A stretch of 64,000 nucleotides of DNA from Acinetobacter piscicola. GTDB lineage: Bacteria > Pseudomonadota > Gammaproteobacteria > Pseudomonadales > Moraxellaceae. Shown piece by piece: positions 31,613-40,877 of this stretch; position 1 is the first letter of the stretch, and the number at the start of each line of letters is the position of its first letter. The notes under the pieces were generated by a model. It searched no databases, was not told the DNA's origin, and saw only the letters and a program-made list of their open reading frames with translations. The stretch is from NCBI RefSeq assembly GCF_015218165.1, contig NZ_CP048659.1:2170001-2234000 (forward strand). The letters are read 5' to 3'. Position numbers and translations under genes: made by a program.

Positions 31613-33004
31613 TTAAGCACCTAACAAGCTTTGACCACATACACGAACAATATTGCCATTTAAACCTGTAGAAGCTGTTGCAGCAAAGAGTGCAATAGTT
31701 TCAGCAACATCAACAGGTTGACCACCTTGGCTCATCGAGTTCATACGACGACCTGCTTCACGAATTGCAAATGGAATTGCAGCCGTCATTTGCGTTTCAA
31801 TAAAACCAGGTGCAACCGCATTAATGGTAATGCCATCTTTTAAAATAGGTGCAGTAAATTTCACCAAACCAATCACACCTGCTTTAGACGCCGCATAGTT
31901 CGTTTGACCTAAATTACCTGCAATACCTGAAATTGAAGAGACACATACAATACGACCATTGGCATTTAGACCTTCATTTGCCAATAAATAGTCATTGATA
32001 CGCTCAGCCGCAGACAAGTTAATGTTAATTACAAGATCCCACATTTCAGGTTTCATATTTGCCAAAGTTTTGTCACGTGTAACCCCTGCATTATGCACGA
32101 TCACATCTAAACCACCTTGTGCAGCCGCAGCCGCTTTAATTTTTTCACCTGCATCTGCTGCTGTAATATCAATGGCTAATGTTGATCCACCAATTTCACT
32201 TGCAACACGATCTAAATCTGCTTGTTGTTGTGGGACATCTAAACAAATCACATGCGCACCATCACGTGACAGTACATGGGCGATTGCTTCACCAATCCCA
32301 CGGCTTGCACCTGTCACCAACGCTGTTTTACCTGCAAGTGGTTTTGCCCAATCAACATCAACAACTTTTGCATTTGAAACATGGATCACTTGACCAGAAA
32401 CATAAGCAGAACGTGGTGAAATCAAGAAACGTAATGAAGATTCTAAATTTTTTGCCGCATCAGCATCGACAAGAATTAAATCCGCAGCGATTCCTTTTTT
32501 AAATTCTTTACCTACTGCCTTTACAAAACCTTCCAAAGCGCGCTGAGCAATTGCTTGTTTCACTGTAGGTGCAGATTCTGGTGTTAGACCGATCACGATC
32601 ACACGCCCTGAGTTTTGAATTTGACGTGCGATTGGATTAAAGAATTTATGGAGTTCGTGTAATTGTTCTGAGTTTTGAATACCTGAAGCATCAAAAACAA
32701 CAGCTTTAAATTTAGACTCTTTATCACCTTCGTTAAATGCACCAACAGTTAAACCTACTTTTGCCGCTTCTTGCTGTAGCTCAACATTATTACCCACATA
32801 ACTATTTGCATGAATATTACTTAATACTTGCGCAATTTCACTTGAAAATAGGCTATTCGGTGCAGCACCTAGCAACACTGCACCTTTGATAACAGGTGTT
32901 GCTGATTCAAAACGATCTAAAGAAACAGGTGATGGTAAACCTAAATTTTTGATGACAAATTTACCAATTGGGGATTTAGAAAATGCTTGGTATTGATCAG
33001 TCAT
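31613..33004 (-). CDS. fabG: 3-oxoacyl-[ACP/CoA] reductase, long FabG4 type
   Basis: A 463-residue short-chain dehydrogenase, nearly twice the length of ordinary FabG. The first 220 residues form a degenerate Rossmann-like domain. The catalytic part then begins at GKTALVTGASRGIGEA (residues 226-240) with NAGVTRD, Ser357 (VSSISG), Tyr370 and Lys374 (YAASK). This two-domain form corresponds to the high-molecular-weight FabG4 of mycobacteria, which uses NADH and CoA substrates. It is divergent from the thiolase at 33247 and upstream of the MaoC hydratase, so reduction, hydration and thiolysis are encoded together. Confidence 0.92.
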   Translation of the reverse strand: MTDQYQAFSKSPIGKFVIKNLGLPSPVSLDRFESATPVIKGAVLLGAAPNSLFSSEIAQVLSNIHANSYVGNNVELQQEAAKVGLTVGAFNEGDKESKFKAVVFDASGIQNSEQLHELHKFFNPIARQIQNSGRVIVIGLTPESAPTVKQAIAQRALEGFVKAVGKEFKKGIAADLILVDADAAKNLESSLRFLISPRSAYVSGQVIHVSNAKVVDVDWAKPLAGKTALVTGASRGIGEAIAHVLSRDGAHVICLDVPQQQADLDRVASEIGGSTLAIDITAADAGEKIKAAAAAQGGLDVIVHNAGVTRDKTLANMKPEMWDLVININLSAAERINDYLLANEGLNANGRIVCVSSISGIAGNLGQTNYAASKAGVIGLVKFTAPILKDGITINAVAPGFIETQMTAAIPFAIREAGRRMNSMSQGGQPVDVAETIALFAATASTGLNGNIVRVCGQSLLGA

Positions 33005-33246
33005 GGTAATAATCTCTCAGTAAATAAATTTTTTAATAAGTCTGCAGGTATCCATTAACTTCAAGTTTAATGTCAGATACTTATATTTTAATAGACTTAT
33101 TATGTTTCAGTTAAATAATACTTGAGTTAAAGACTTCATGTCTTGACCTGAATGCTTTGGCAAATGTCATTTTAGTCAATTCCGCACTTCTTCAATTATG
33201 GTAATGTTAACATCAAGAAGATTAGCCACATGCTTGGAAAAGCCTT

Positions 33247-34776
33247 ATGAGCAAAACAACTCAAGAAAATCCAACAGTTCAAAATTCTACTGCGGAAGAA
33301 GTGTCAAATACATCAAAGCCACGTACTCGTTCAACTAAAAGCACTGGCACTGCTGCTCGTACAACAAATAGCAACAGTAAACCACGCCGTACAACAAGTA
33401 CTACTACACGTAAAAGCACTGCTTCTACAACACAAAAAGCTGATCCAGCAACATCTCCATCGACGTCTCAAACTTCTGTTTCACAGGGAAAAATCATGAG
33501 TCAAAATACTATTCGCCGTGTTGCAATTCTTGGTGGCAACCGTATTCCATTTGCACGTTCAAATGGCGCTTATTTTAAAGCAACCAACATTGACATGTTA
33601 ACTGCTGCACTCAATGGTTTAGTTGAGCGTTATAAATTACAAGATCAACGTTTAGGTGAAGTTGTTGCGGGTGCAGTGCTTAAACACAGCCGTGACTTTA
33701 ACATGACACGTGAATGTGTATTAAACACTCAACTTGCACCAGAAACACCAGCTTATGATTTACAACAAGCGTGTGGCACAGGTTTACAAGCTGCTTTTGC
33801 CGTTGCCAATAAAATTGCTTTAGGTCAAATTGAAGTCGGTATTGCAGGTGGTGTAGATACAACTTCTGATGCACCAATTGCATTTGGTGATGGTTTACGT
33901 AAAGCTTTACTAGAGTTGAATATTGCAAAAACGGGTAAAGATCGTCTAAAAGCATTAACAAAAATCAACATAAAAGATTTATTAGATGCACCTAAAAATG
34001 GTGAGCCACGTACAGGTTTATCTATGGGTGACCATCAAGCGATTACTGCGCTTGAATGGGGTATTTCTCGTGAAGCACAAGATCAGCTTGCTGCATCTTC
34101 ACATCAAAAAATGGCAAAAGCTTACGAAGATGGTTTCTTTGATGACTTAATCACACCATTTATGGGTCTTGAGCGTGACAACAACTTACGTGCTGATTCT
34201 TCTGTAGAAAAACTTGCAAAATTAAAGCCTGCTTTTGGTAAAGGCGAAAATGCAACGATGACTGCAGGTAACTCTACGCCATTAACTGACGGTGCTTCTG
34301 TGGTCTTACTCGCATCTGAAGAATGGGCAAAAGCCAATGGTCATGAAGTACTTGCTTACTTATCATTCTCAGAAACGGCTGCCGTTGACTTTGTGGGTAA
34401 AAAAGAAGGCTTACTCATGGCGCCTGCTTATGCAGTTCCTCGTATGCTTGAACGTGCAAATATGAAACTTCAAGATTTTGATTATTATGAAATCCATGAA
34501 GCATTTGCATCACAAGTGTTATCTACATTAAAAGCTTGGGAAGATCCAAAATTCTGTAAAGAACGTTTAGGTTTAGACGCACCTTTAGGTTCAATTGATA
34601 TGGCGAAACTCAATATCCATGGTTCTTCACTTGCTGCGGGTCATCCATTTGCTGCAACAGGTGGTCGTATTTTGGCAACTGCTGCAAAAATCTTAAACCA
34701 AAAAGGTTCAGGTAAGATTTTAGTGTCGATCTGTGCTGCGGGCGGTCAAGGTGTAACAGCGATTGTAGAGAAATAA
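33247..34776 (+). CDS. fadA: Acetyl-CoA C-acyltransferase (FadA-type thiolase) with Ser/Thr/Lys-rich N-terminal extension
   Basis: A 509-residue thiolase. The catalytic Cys is Cys176 (QQACGTGLQAA), with GHPFAATGG and CAAGGQG supplying His and Cys. Before the thiolase begins (MSQNTIRRVAILGG, residue 84) there is an 83-residue tail almost free of hydrophobic residues and rich in Thr, Ser, Lys and Arg. Two starts are possible: ATG 33247 with GGAAAAG upstream, or ATG 33496 with AGGGAA 7 bases upstream. I report the longer form because the frame is open and biased throughout, but the shorter enzyme alone has the usual family length. It is divergent from fabG and matches fadA2 of mycobacteria in context. 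Confidence 0.85.
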   Translation: MSKTTQENPTVQNSTAEEVSNTSKPRTRSTKSTGTAARTTNSNSKPRRTTSTTTRKSTASTTQKADPATSPSTSQTSVSQGKIMSQNTIRRVAILGGNRIPFARSNGAYFKATNIDMLTAALNGLVERYKLQDQRLGEVVAGAVLKHSRDFNMTRECVLNTQLAPETPAYDLQQACGTGLQAAFAVANKIALGQIEVGIAGGVDTTSDAPIAFGDGLRKALLELNIAKTGKDRLKALTKINIKDLLDAPKNGEPRTGLSMGDHQAITALEWGISREAQDQLAASSHQKMAKAYEDGFFDDLITPFMGLERDNNLRADSSVEKLAKLKPAFGKGENATMTAGNSTPLTDGASVVLLASEEWAKANGHEVLAYLSFSETAAVDFVGKKEGLLMAPAYAVPRMLERANMKLQDFDYYEIHEAFASQVLSTLKAWEDPKFCKERLGLDAPLGSIDMAKLNIHGSSLAAGHPFAATGGRILATAAKILNQKGSGKILVSICAAGGQGVTAIVEK

Positions 34777-34909
34777 TCTTCTACTTTTGAAATAAACCCG
34801 AATATATGAATCCCTATAAGATCAATCTTGTGGGGATTTTTATTCTTCTAATAATGAAATTATCACTTTTTAAGAGTGGCTGATTTTGGGTGTGATATTC
34901 AGGTTACCT

Positions 34910-35317
34910 ATGAATGAAAGATTAAAAGTATTAGTATTGAAAAACAAAATTAAACATTTTATGAGCCAACTTGAAGGCGTGGAAAATATTTCCATAAAAG
35001 AGTATTTTGATGGTTATCCTGAAATTTATGAGAAAATTAAAGAATATTATAAAATTAATTCCGTAGGGAAAGTGATCTTAAATTGTATTGAGTTAGAGGA
35101 GGAAATGAGTAAATTATTAGATATATATGATTACTACTATATTGCTTTTGAGCGAGTGTTTTTTGTTGAATTTCAATTTTCAAATATGCGGGATTTCATA
35201 AAATCATGGAAAATTTTAAATCAAGGATATGATTTGACTGTTTTTAATCAAAAAATTATTTTTGTTGTTAATGATGACGAGAGAAACTTATCCGTTCATA
35301 TTCAAAAATTATCTTAA
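34910..35317 (+). CDS. Hypothetical protein, very A+T-rich
   Basis: A 135-residue protein of unknown function (MNERLKVLVLKNKIKHFM). It is rich in Lys, Ile, Tyr and Phe and predicted alpha/beta, with segments such as ISIKEYFDGYPEIYEKIKEYY and DYYYIAFERVFFVEF. It could also start at TTG 34886. No signal peptide or membrane segment. The codon use is much more A+T-rich than neighbours, which suggests recent acquisition or weak selection; size and composition recall immunity-type proteins, but no toxin gene lies beside it, so I assign no function. A bidirectional terminator follows. Confidence 0.55.
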   Translation: MNERLKVLVLKNKIKHFMSQLEGVENISIKEYFDGYPEIYEKIKEYYKINSVGKVILNCIELEEEMSKLLDIYDYYYIAFERVFFVEFQFSNMRDFIKSWKILNQGYDLTVFNQKIIFVVNDDERNLSVHIQKLS

Positions 35318-35327
35318 AAATTTCAAT

Positions 35328-35358
35328 AAAAAGAGACCTACAATATGGGTCTCTTTTT
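35328..35358. terminator. Bidirectional terminator
   Basis: AAAAAGAGACC (35328-35338) pairs perfectly with GGTCTCTTTTT (35348-35358). It serves the hypothetical gene on the plus strand and alkM on the minus strand. Confidence 0.85.
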
Positions 35359-35375
35359 CACTCAAGAATACAGCA

Positions 35376-36593
35376 CTATTGATTCAATAGTTTATCAATG
35401 ACACCAAACTTTTTAAATAATTTTGCACGACGTTTTGGATAAATATTGGCTTTGTTTAAATCGCCGTTATAGTGATCAAATACACGCTGATCCATAATTT
35501 TAAACCATAAAGATGGGATCAATGCAGGCAATAACATACTTGCATAACCACTTGGCAACTCAGGCGCTTCGTCAAAATGACGCAACGCTTGGAATGGACG
35601 TGTTGGATATGCGTGATGATCTGAATGACGTTGTAATTGATATAAAAATAGATTGGTCACGATGTTGTTATTATTCCAACTATGTTCAGGCATGGTACGT
35701 TCATATTTACCATTTTCATCTTTCTGACGCAGTAAACCATAGTGTTCAATATAATTAATAATTTCAAATAAGCTAATACCATACGCCGATTGCGTCAATA
35801 AATAAGGAAGCGTTGATGTTCCAAATAATTTCAGCATTGAAGCGTGAAAACCTGCACTCATCGCCCAACCTTGTAAAAGTTCATTCTCTTTAGACCAAAA
35901 CTCTAAGCCTTTACGTTTTAAACGATTTTTTTCAATTTCAATCGCTGATTTAAACGAACCAACGACTGTACGAGGTAAAAACTCATAAAAAGTTTCGCCC
36001 ATTTTAGATGATGCTGGGTCTTCAGGGGTTGCAGCGCGTTTGTGATGACCATACGGGTGTTCAACACGGAAATGATTATAACCTGTAGGTACAAGCGCCA
36101 AATGTGATAGAATATGGTCAATACGATTCGATTTATGGCTCAATTCATGCGCGGTATTCACTGCAATACCATTAATTGCACCCATTGAAATACCCAATAA
36201 AATTTTATCAACAAAAGAAGTTGTTTTACGACTCGTTAAATAACATGCATAAATATTGGCAACATATTGCAGAGGAATAAACGTTTTCACGAGTCGTGAA
36301 TAATAAGGATCTTGCTCAAGTAATTTAATATCTTCAGTTGAAGGATTATTATTGTCTTGTCCAACAATGGTGTCGATCGTTGGAATGATGATATGCAAAA
36401 CAATGGGACCACCCAAAGCAAAAACTTTTTTAAATGGCTTTGGTGCAAATTGATAGCCTGCTAAAATTCCAATACCAATAATGGGCAATGCAGGACTAAT
36501 TGCCCATAAATAGCGTTTTTTGTCGAGTTGTAAAACAGATTTAGTCGATATTTCCTGTAACTGCTGTTCACTCAATGAAATAGGTGCATTCAT
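35376..36593 (-). CDS. alkM: Alkane 1-monooxygenase
   Basis: Integral-membrane non-haem di-iron hydroxylase that oxidises medium- to long-chain n-alkanes to 1-alkanols, using rubredoxin and rubredoxin reductase (not in this window). The 405-residue protein matches AlkM of Acinetobacter closely. Histidine boxes HELSH, EHPYGHHKRAATPED and LQRHSDHHAYPTRP and the NYIEHYGL motif are intact, and about six membrane segments are visible (for instance LWAISPALPIIGIGILAGY). I chose ATG 36593 (MNAPISLSE) with GGAAG upstream rather than 36635, because relatives begin there. It is divergent from its likely regulator alkR. Confidence 0.97.
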   Translation of the reverse strand: MNAPISLSEQQLQEISTKSVLQLDKKRYLWAISPALPIIGIGILAGYQFAPKPFKKVFALGGPIVLHIIIPTIDTIVGQDNNNPSTEDIKLLEQDPYYSRLVKTFIPLQYVANIYACYLTSRKTTSFVDKILLGISMGAINGIAVNTAHELSHKSNRIDHILSHLALVPTGYNHFRVEHPYGHHKRAATPEDPASSKMGETFYEFLPRTVVGSFKSAIEIEKNRLKRKGLEFWSKENELLQGWAMSAGFHASMLKLFGTSTLPYLLTQSAYGISLFEIINYIEHYGLLRQKDENGKYERTMPEHSWNNNNIVTNLFLYQLQRHSDHHAYPTRPFQALRHFDEAPELPSGYASMLLPALIPSLWFKIMDQRVFDHYNGDLNKANIYPKRRAKLFKKFGVIDKLLNQ

Positions 36594-36777
36594 CGTAAAT
36601 TCTTCCTTATATTTCTTATCGCTATATTTATGCAATTAGGCGAGACAAAACAGTTGTCAGCGTCCAAAAAAGCTATGAAAAAGTCCTTGGCTTATTTAAG
36701 CTAGAGATTGTCCTTCAAGCACATGTTTTAATATCCACCTCATATTTTATTCTTGAAATTTAAATTATTATTTGTTT

Positions 36778-37701
36778 ATGGATGCGCTCAGTAAAATTTT
36801 TGATGATATTCATCTCAACCATTCGGAATACCTGTATCTACAAGCACAAGGAGATTGGGCATTCCATAGTTGCGCACAAGATGCTGTCATTACACATATT
36901 GTTTTATATGGTACAGCACATCTACAGTTTTCTAAAAACTTAACGATTGATTTAAACACTGGAGATATGATTTTAATCCCAGCAGGTCTAACACATTCAG
37001 TATCTAATCAAATTGAACATAAGCTCTTAGAATCTTTAGATATTGCACCTTTATTTTGTGGCTTAAGGCAAGATGCGATTGAATTTGGACAAGGTAGCAA
37101 TGAAAAAACTTTAATTCTTACGGTGAGATGCCATCTTAATGCCATCATGGCACGCCCGCTCGTCAATGCGCTTCCCCCTTATTTACATATTAAAAATGCT
37201 TTAAGTGATTCAGCACCTGAATGGTTACGTATCGGTTTATATTTTGTGGCTTCAGATACACAACGGACTTTGGCAGGTAAAAATAAAATTTTAGATCATC
37301 TGGTGAGTATTATGATGATTGAATGTGTACGTGACTATATTGAGCAGCTACAAGATCAAAATAATTGGTTAAATGCCTTAATTCATCCTGAACTATCGAA
37401 TGCCTTAGCTGTCATTCACAGTCAACCCCATATTGCATGGACGGTTGAAAGCTTAGCGGAACAATGTTGCATGTCACGTTCAAAATTTGCCAATTTATTC
37501 AATCAAGTCGTCGGTGAAACACCACTTGCTTATTTACAACAACATCGTTTGCGTCTTGCAAGTCAACTGTTAAAACAAGGGCAACTTAGCATACAGCAAA
37601 TTGCTCATCAAGTCGGCTATTCGTCAGAAACTGCATTTAGCCAAGCCTTTAAAAAACAATTTGAAATCAGTCCAAGTCAATATCGCAATCAAATCAATTA
37701 A
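36778..37701 (+). CDS. alkR: AraC-family regulator of alkM
   Basis: A 307-residue AraC/XylS-type activator. The N-terminal half is a cupin-like effector domain (GTAHLQFSKN, DMILIPAGLTHSVSN), and the C-terminal 100 residues hold two helix-turn-helix motifs (TVESLAEQCCMSRSKFANLF and SIQQIAHQVGYSSETAFSQAF) ending KKQFEISPSQYR. I prefer ATG 36778 to the TTG two codons before. Its place, divergent from alkM, matches alkR of A. baylyi, which activates alkM with alkanes as inducers. The intergenic region has repeated GTCC half-sites near 36660, 36692 and 36717 that could be its targets. Confidence 0.9.
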   Translation: MDALSKIFDDIHLNHSEYLYLQAQGDWAFHSCAQDAVITHIVLYGTAHLQFSKNLTIDLNTGDMILIPAGLTHSVSNQIEHKLLESLDIAPLFCGLRQDAIEFGQGSNEKTLILTVRCHLNAIMARPLVNALPPYLHIKNALSDSAPEWLRIGLYFVASDTQRTLAGKNKILDHLVSIMMIECVRDYIEQLQDQNNWLNALIHPELSNALAVIHSQPHIAWTVESLAEQCCMSRSKFANLFNQVVGETPLAYLQQHRLRLASQLLKQGQLSIQQIAHQVGYSSETAFSQAFKKQFEISPSQYRNQIN

Positions 37702-37776
37702 AATTACTACGAATGCTAAAAAATACTGAGATTATTTATAATAATAAAAACCAGTATTTTTCTCTCCATTAATATA

Positions 37777-37807
37777 AAAATAGAGCCTCATTTTGAGGCT
37801 CTATTTT
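37777..37807. terminator. Bidirectional terminator between alkR and prpC
   Basis: A 14-bp perfect stem AAAATAGAGCCTCA (37777-37790), loop TTT, TGAGGCTCTATTTT (37794-37807). The A and T runs allow action on both converging genes. Confidence 0.9.
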
Positions 37808-37836
37808 AACTATTCAAACCCTAAACTTTATACAAA

Positions 37837-38973
37837 TTACGCAGCAGAACGCTCAGCAATTGGGACAACTTTACGTAGTTCAGGTCCTGTGTAGTCTGCA
37901 CTTGGACGAATAATACGGTTGTCTGCACGTTGTTCCATTACATGTGCGGCCCAACCTGTTACACGGCTCATCACAAAGATTGGTGTGAACAGTTTGGTTG
38001 CAATTCCCATGAAATGATAAGCAGATGCATGGAAGAAGTCTGCGTTACAGAATAATTTCTTCTCACGCCACATCACTTCTTCGCAACGTACTGATACTGG
38101 ATAAAGTACAGTGTCACCGACATCTTTCGCTAAACGCTCAGACCAGATTTTGATGATGCCGTTACGTGGGTCATTATCTTTGTAGATCGCATGACCAAAG
38201 CCCATGATCTTTTCTTTACGTTCAAGTTTACCCAACATTTCACGTTCAGCTTCTTCAGGTGACGTCCAGTTTTCGATCATTTCCATCGCAGCTTCGTTTG
38301 CACCACCATGGAGTGGACCACGAAGTGAACCAATTGCACCTGTAATACAAGAATGCATATCAGAAAGCGTCGAAGCACATACACGTGCTGTGAATGTCGA
38401 TGCGTTAAACTCATGCTCTGCATACAGAATCAGTGATACATTCATCACTTGTTCATGCAATTCGTTTGGTTTTTCACCACGAAGTAAATGTAAGAATTGC
38501 GCGCCAATTGAATCGTCATCTGTATTTTCTTCGATACGTACGCCATCATGGCTAAAACGGTACCAGTAGCAAATGATTGCAGGTAAAGTCGCTAAAATGC
38601 GGTCTGCAACATCTTGCTGTTCAGCAAATGATTTTTCAGTTTCAAGGTTACCCAGCATTGAAACACCTGTGCGCATCACATCCATTGGGTGTGAGTCAGC
38701 AGGAATACGTTCTAAAACTTCTTTCAATGCTTGTGGTAATTGGCGAAGTGATTTCAATTTTGCTTTATATGCAGTCAACTGTTCAGTTGTAGGCAATTCA
38801 CCAAAGAAGATTAAATAAGCGACTTCTTCAAATTGGCAATTTTCAGCAAGATCTTGCACATCATAACCACGGTAAGTTAAGCCTGCGCCGCTCTTACCTA
38901 CTGTAGATAATGCTGTTTTACCTGCAACTTGACCACGTAAGCCTGCGCCTGTAAGTACTTTTCCTTCAGCCAT
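37837..38973 (-). CDS. prpC: 2-methylcitrate synthase
   Basis: Condenses propionyl-CoA with oxaloacetate to 2-methylcitrate. The 378-residue protein is of the short citrate-synthase type: RGPLHGGANEAAM, MGFGHAIYKDNDPRN and CNADFFHASAYHFMGI carry the catalytic His, His and Asp. It follows prpB with only 2 bases between stop and start. The start ATG 38973 has GGAAAATAAAAATG upstream in the prpB tail. The PrpC assignment, rather than housekeeping GltA, rests on length and on prpB next to it. Confidence 0.95.
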   Translation of the reverse strand: MAEGKVLTGAGLRGQVAGKTALSTVGKSGAGLTYRGYDVQDLAENCQFEEVAYLIFFGELPTTEQLTAYKAKLKSLRQLPQALKEVLERIPADSHPMDVMRTGVSMLGNLETEKSFAEQQDVADRILATLPAIICYWYRFSHDGVRIEENTDDDSIGAQFLHLLRGEKPNELHEQVMNVSLILYAEHEFNASTFTARVCASTLSDMHSCITGAIGSLRGPLHGGANEAAMEMIENWTSPEEAEREMLGKLERKEKIMGFGHAIYKDNDPRNGIIKIWSERLAKDVGDTVLYPVSVRCEEVMWREKKLFCNADFFHASAYHFMGIATKLFTPIFVMSRVTGWAAHVMEQRADNRIIRPSADYTGPELRKVVPIAERSAA

Positions 38974-38975
38974 TT

Positions 38976-39860
38976 TTATTTTCCTTCTGTGAATAGTTTG
39001 TCTAATGTATTTTCAAATGTATGATAATCAAGGAATTCATACAGTTCTTTACGTTGTTGCATGGTATCTAACACATTCACTTGCGTACCATTTTCACGAA
39101 TAGAACGGAATACTTCGAGTGCTGCTTTTTGCATTGCGCGCGTAGCTGACAATGGATATAACACCATTGAAATCCCTTGCTCACCGAGTTCTTGCGTTGT
39201 GTAATACGGTGTATCACCAAATTCTGTAATATTTGCCAATACAGGAACACCCACTGCATCGCAGACTGTTTTATACATGGTGATATCCGTCATCGCTTCA
39301 GCGAAGATTGCATCTGCACCCGCTTCTACACATGCACATGCACGGTCAATCACCGCTTGCAAACCTTCTTTTTGTAAAGCATCTGTACGTGCCATCACTA
39401 CGAAATTTGAATCAGTTTTTGCATCGACTGCAGCTTTGATCCGATCTACCATTTCTTGTTGAGACACAATTTCTTTGTTTGGACGATGTCCACAACGTTT
39501 TTGTGCCACTTGGTCTTCAATATGAACAGCGGCTGCACCTGCGGCAATCATTTGTTTCACAGTACGTGCAATATTGAATGCACCGCCCCAACCTGTGTCA
39601 ATATCGACAAGTAAGGGAGTATCTACACGTTCGGTAATACGACGCACATCTTCTAATACGTTGTCTAAGCTGGTCATACCCAAGTCAGGTAAACCATAAG
39701 AATAGTTGGCAACACCCGCACCCGAAAGATAAATCGCCTTGTAGCCGACTTGTTTCGCCATCATCGCTGCATAAGCGTTGACTGTACCGATAATTTGTAA
39801 TGGTTTTTCCACTTCCAGTGCTTGTCTAAATCTTAAGCCTGCAGACGTTTCTTGTGTCAT
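38976..39860 (-). CDS. prpB: 2-methylisocitrate lyase
   Basis: Splits 2-methylisocitrate into pyruvate and succinate. The 294-residue protein of the isocitrate-lyase superfamily has the catalytic [10 protein letters not shown] (Cys) and metal-binding [10 protein letters not shown] and [10 protein letters not shown] took ATG 39860 ([11 protein letters not shown]) as start, with GGAA 7 bases upstream; an in-frame GTG at 39872 would contain that ribosome site. prpB and prpC form an operon, but no prpD/acnD/prpF genes follow; alkR is next. A TetR-type regulator is divergent from it. Confidence 0.95.
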   Translation of the reverse strand: MTQETSAGLRFRQALEVEKPLQIIGTVNAYAAMMAKQVGYKAIYLSGAGVANYSYGLPDLGMTSLDNVLEDVRRITERVDTPLLVDIDTGWGGAFNIARTVKQMIAAGAAAVHIEDQVAQKRCGHRPNKEIVSQQEMVDRIKAAVDAKTDSNFVVMARTDALQKEGLQAVIDRACACVEAGADAIFAEAMTDITMYKTVCDAVGVPVLANITEFGDTPYYTTQELGEQGISMVLYPLSATRAMQKAALEVFRSIRENGTQVNVLDTMQQRKELYEFLDYHTFENTLDKLFTEGK

Positions 39861-40096
39861 GTTCCTTTCCACAGTGGTCTATCTATTTATCGAGGTTTGA
39901 GTATATCCATAAAAATTTACTCCGCCATGACTTTTTAGGGGAAAAGCTCTAAAACTTTAGTCAAAGAATTAATGAATTTATATTCATTATTTTAATTGTA
40001 GTATTTCACGACAAAATAAAGCCTATATTTATCAACAGAAATTTCTTGACTTCTTTGCTATAATCATGACAAAGATTCTGTATTTCGATTATTTTT

Positions 40097-40753
40097 ATGC
40101 AAAAACATTTCGCAGAAATTAACGCTATAAGTTGTGGTGAACAACCACAAACTCGCCGAGGTCAACAACGGCGGTTAGCGCTTTTATTGAGTGCGAATGA
40201 ATTATTTTTAGAACATGGTTACGAAGCTGTATCTTTAGATGATATTGTGAATCATGCAGGTGGCTCTAAAACCTCTATTTATAAATATTTTGGTAATAAA
40301 GAAGGTTTATTTACCGCAATTTGTGATTATCGTCGTGACTTATTCTTTAAAGATATTTGTGCTTGTTATAATTCAGAAGAAGATCATTTACGCCATTATC
40401 TTGTTCAAACCTTAATTAATTTTTATCTTCATCTTAAAAAACCCGAAAATATTGCCTTTATTCGACTTATTATCGAACAAGCTCAAAAAAATCCCAATTT
40501 AGCCTTATATATTCATGAAAAGGGAGCGCATTATATTCAATTAACTATTGCAAAAGCTTTAGAGCATTCACATGCTCAAGGAATATTAAACTGCACTAAT
40601 CCATATAGCTCTGCCATGATGTATTTTGGTATTTTAAGAGATTTTGAGTGGCGTGTTCTGATGGGCTTAGAAGTAGATAAACCCGAACAAGAAGTCATCA
40701 AACATATCGAATATTGCGTTGATCACTTTCTAAAAGGTCATCAAAAAGTCTAG
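40097..40753 (+). CDS. TetR-family transcriptional regulator
   Basis: A 218-residue TetR-type repressor with a standard N-terminal DNA-binding domain (LFLEHGYEAVSLDDIVNHAGGS then KTSIYKYFGNKEGLF) and an AefR-like ligand domain. It is divergent from prpB across 236 bases, so it could control prpBC or itself; a small AT-rich inverted repeat AATGAAT/ATTCATT at 39971-39988 is one possible operator. TATAAT is at 40059-40064. The ligand is unknown. A sensor of acyl-CoA or of organic acids would fit the context, but this is a guess. Confidence 0.85.
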   Translation: MQKHFAEINAISCGEQPQTRRGQQRRLALLLSANELFLEHGYEAVSLDDIVNHAGGSKTSIYKYFGNKEGLFTAICDYRRDLFFKDICACYNSEEDHLRHYLVQTLINFYLHLKKPENIAFIRLIIEQAQKNPNLALYIHEKGAHYIQLTIAKALEHSHAQGILNCTNPYSSAMMYFGILRDFEWRVLMGLEVDKPEQEVIKHIEYCVDHFLKGHQKV

Positions 40754-40877
40754 TTTTTTTGCATTTCAACATTCTTATAGTATATTAGAAAATTCTTCTT
40801 TGTTTTTAATCAACCAACAATGAATTGTTGGTCAATCTCCTTATTGGTTTTGGCTATACAATTATTGTGGAGTAACC

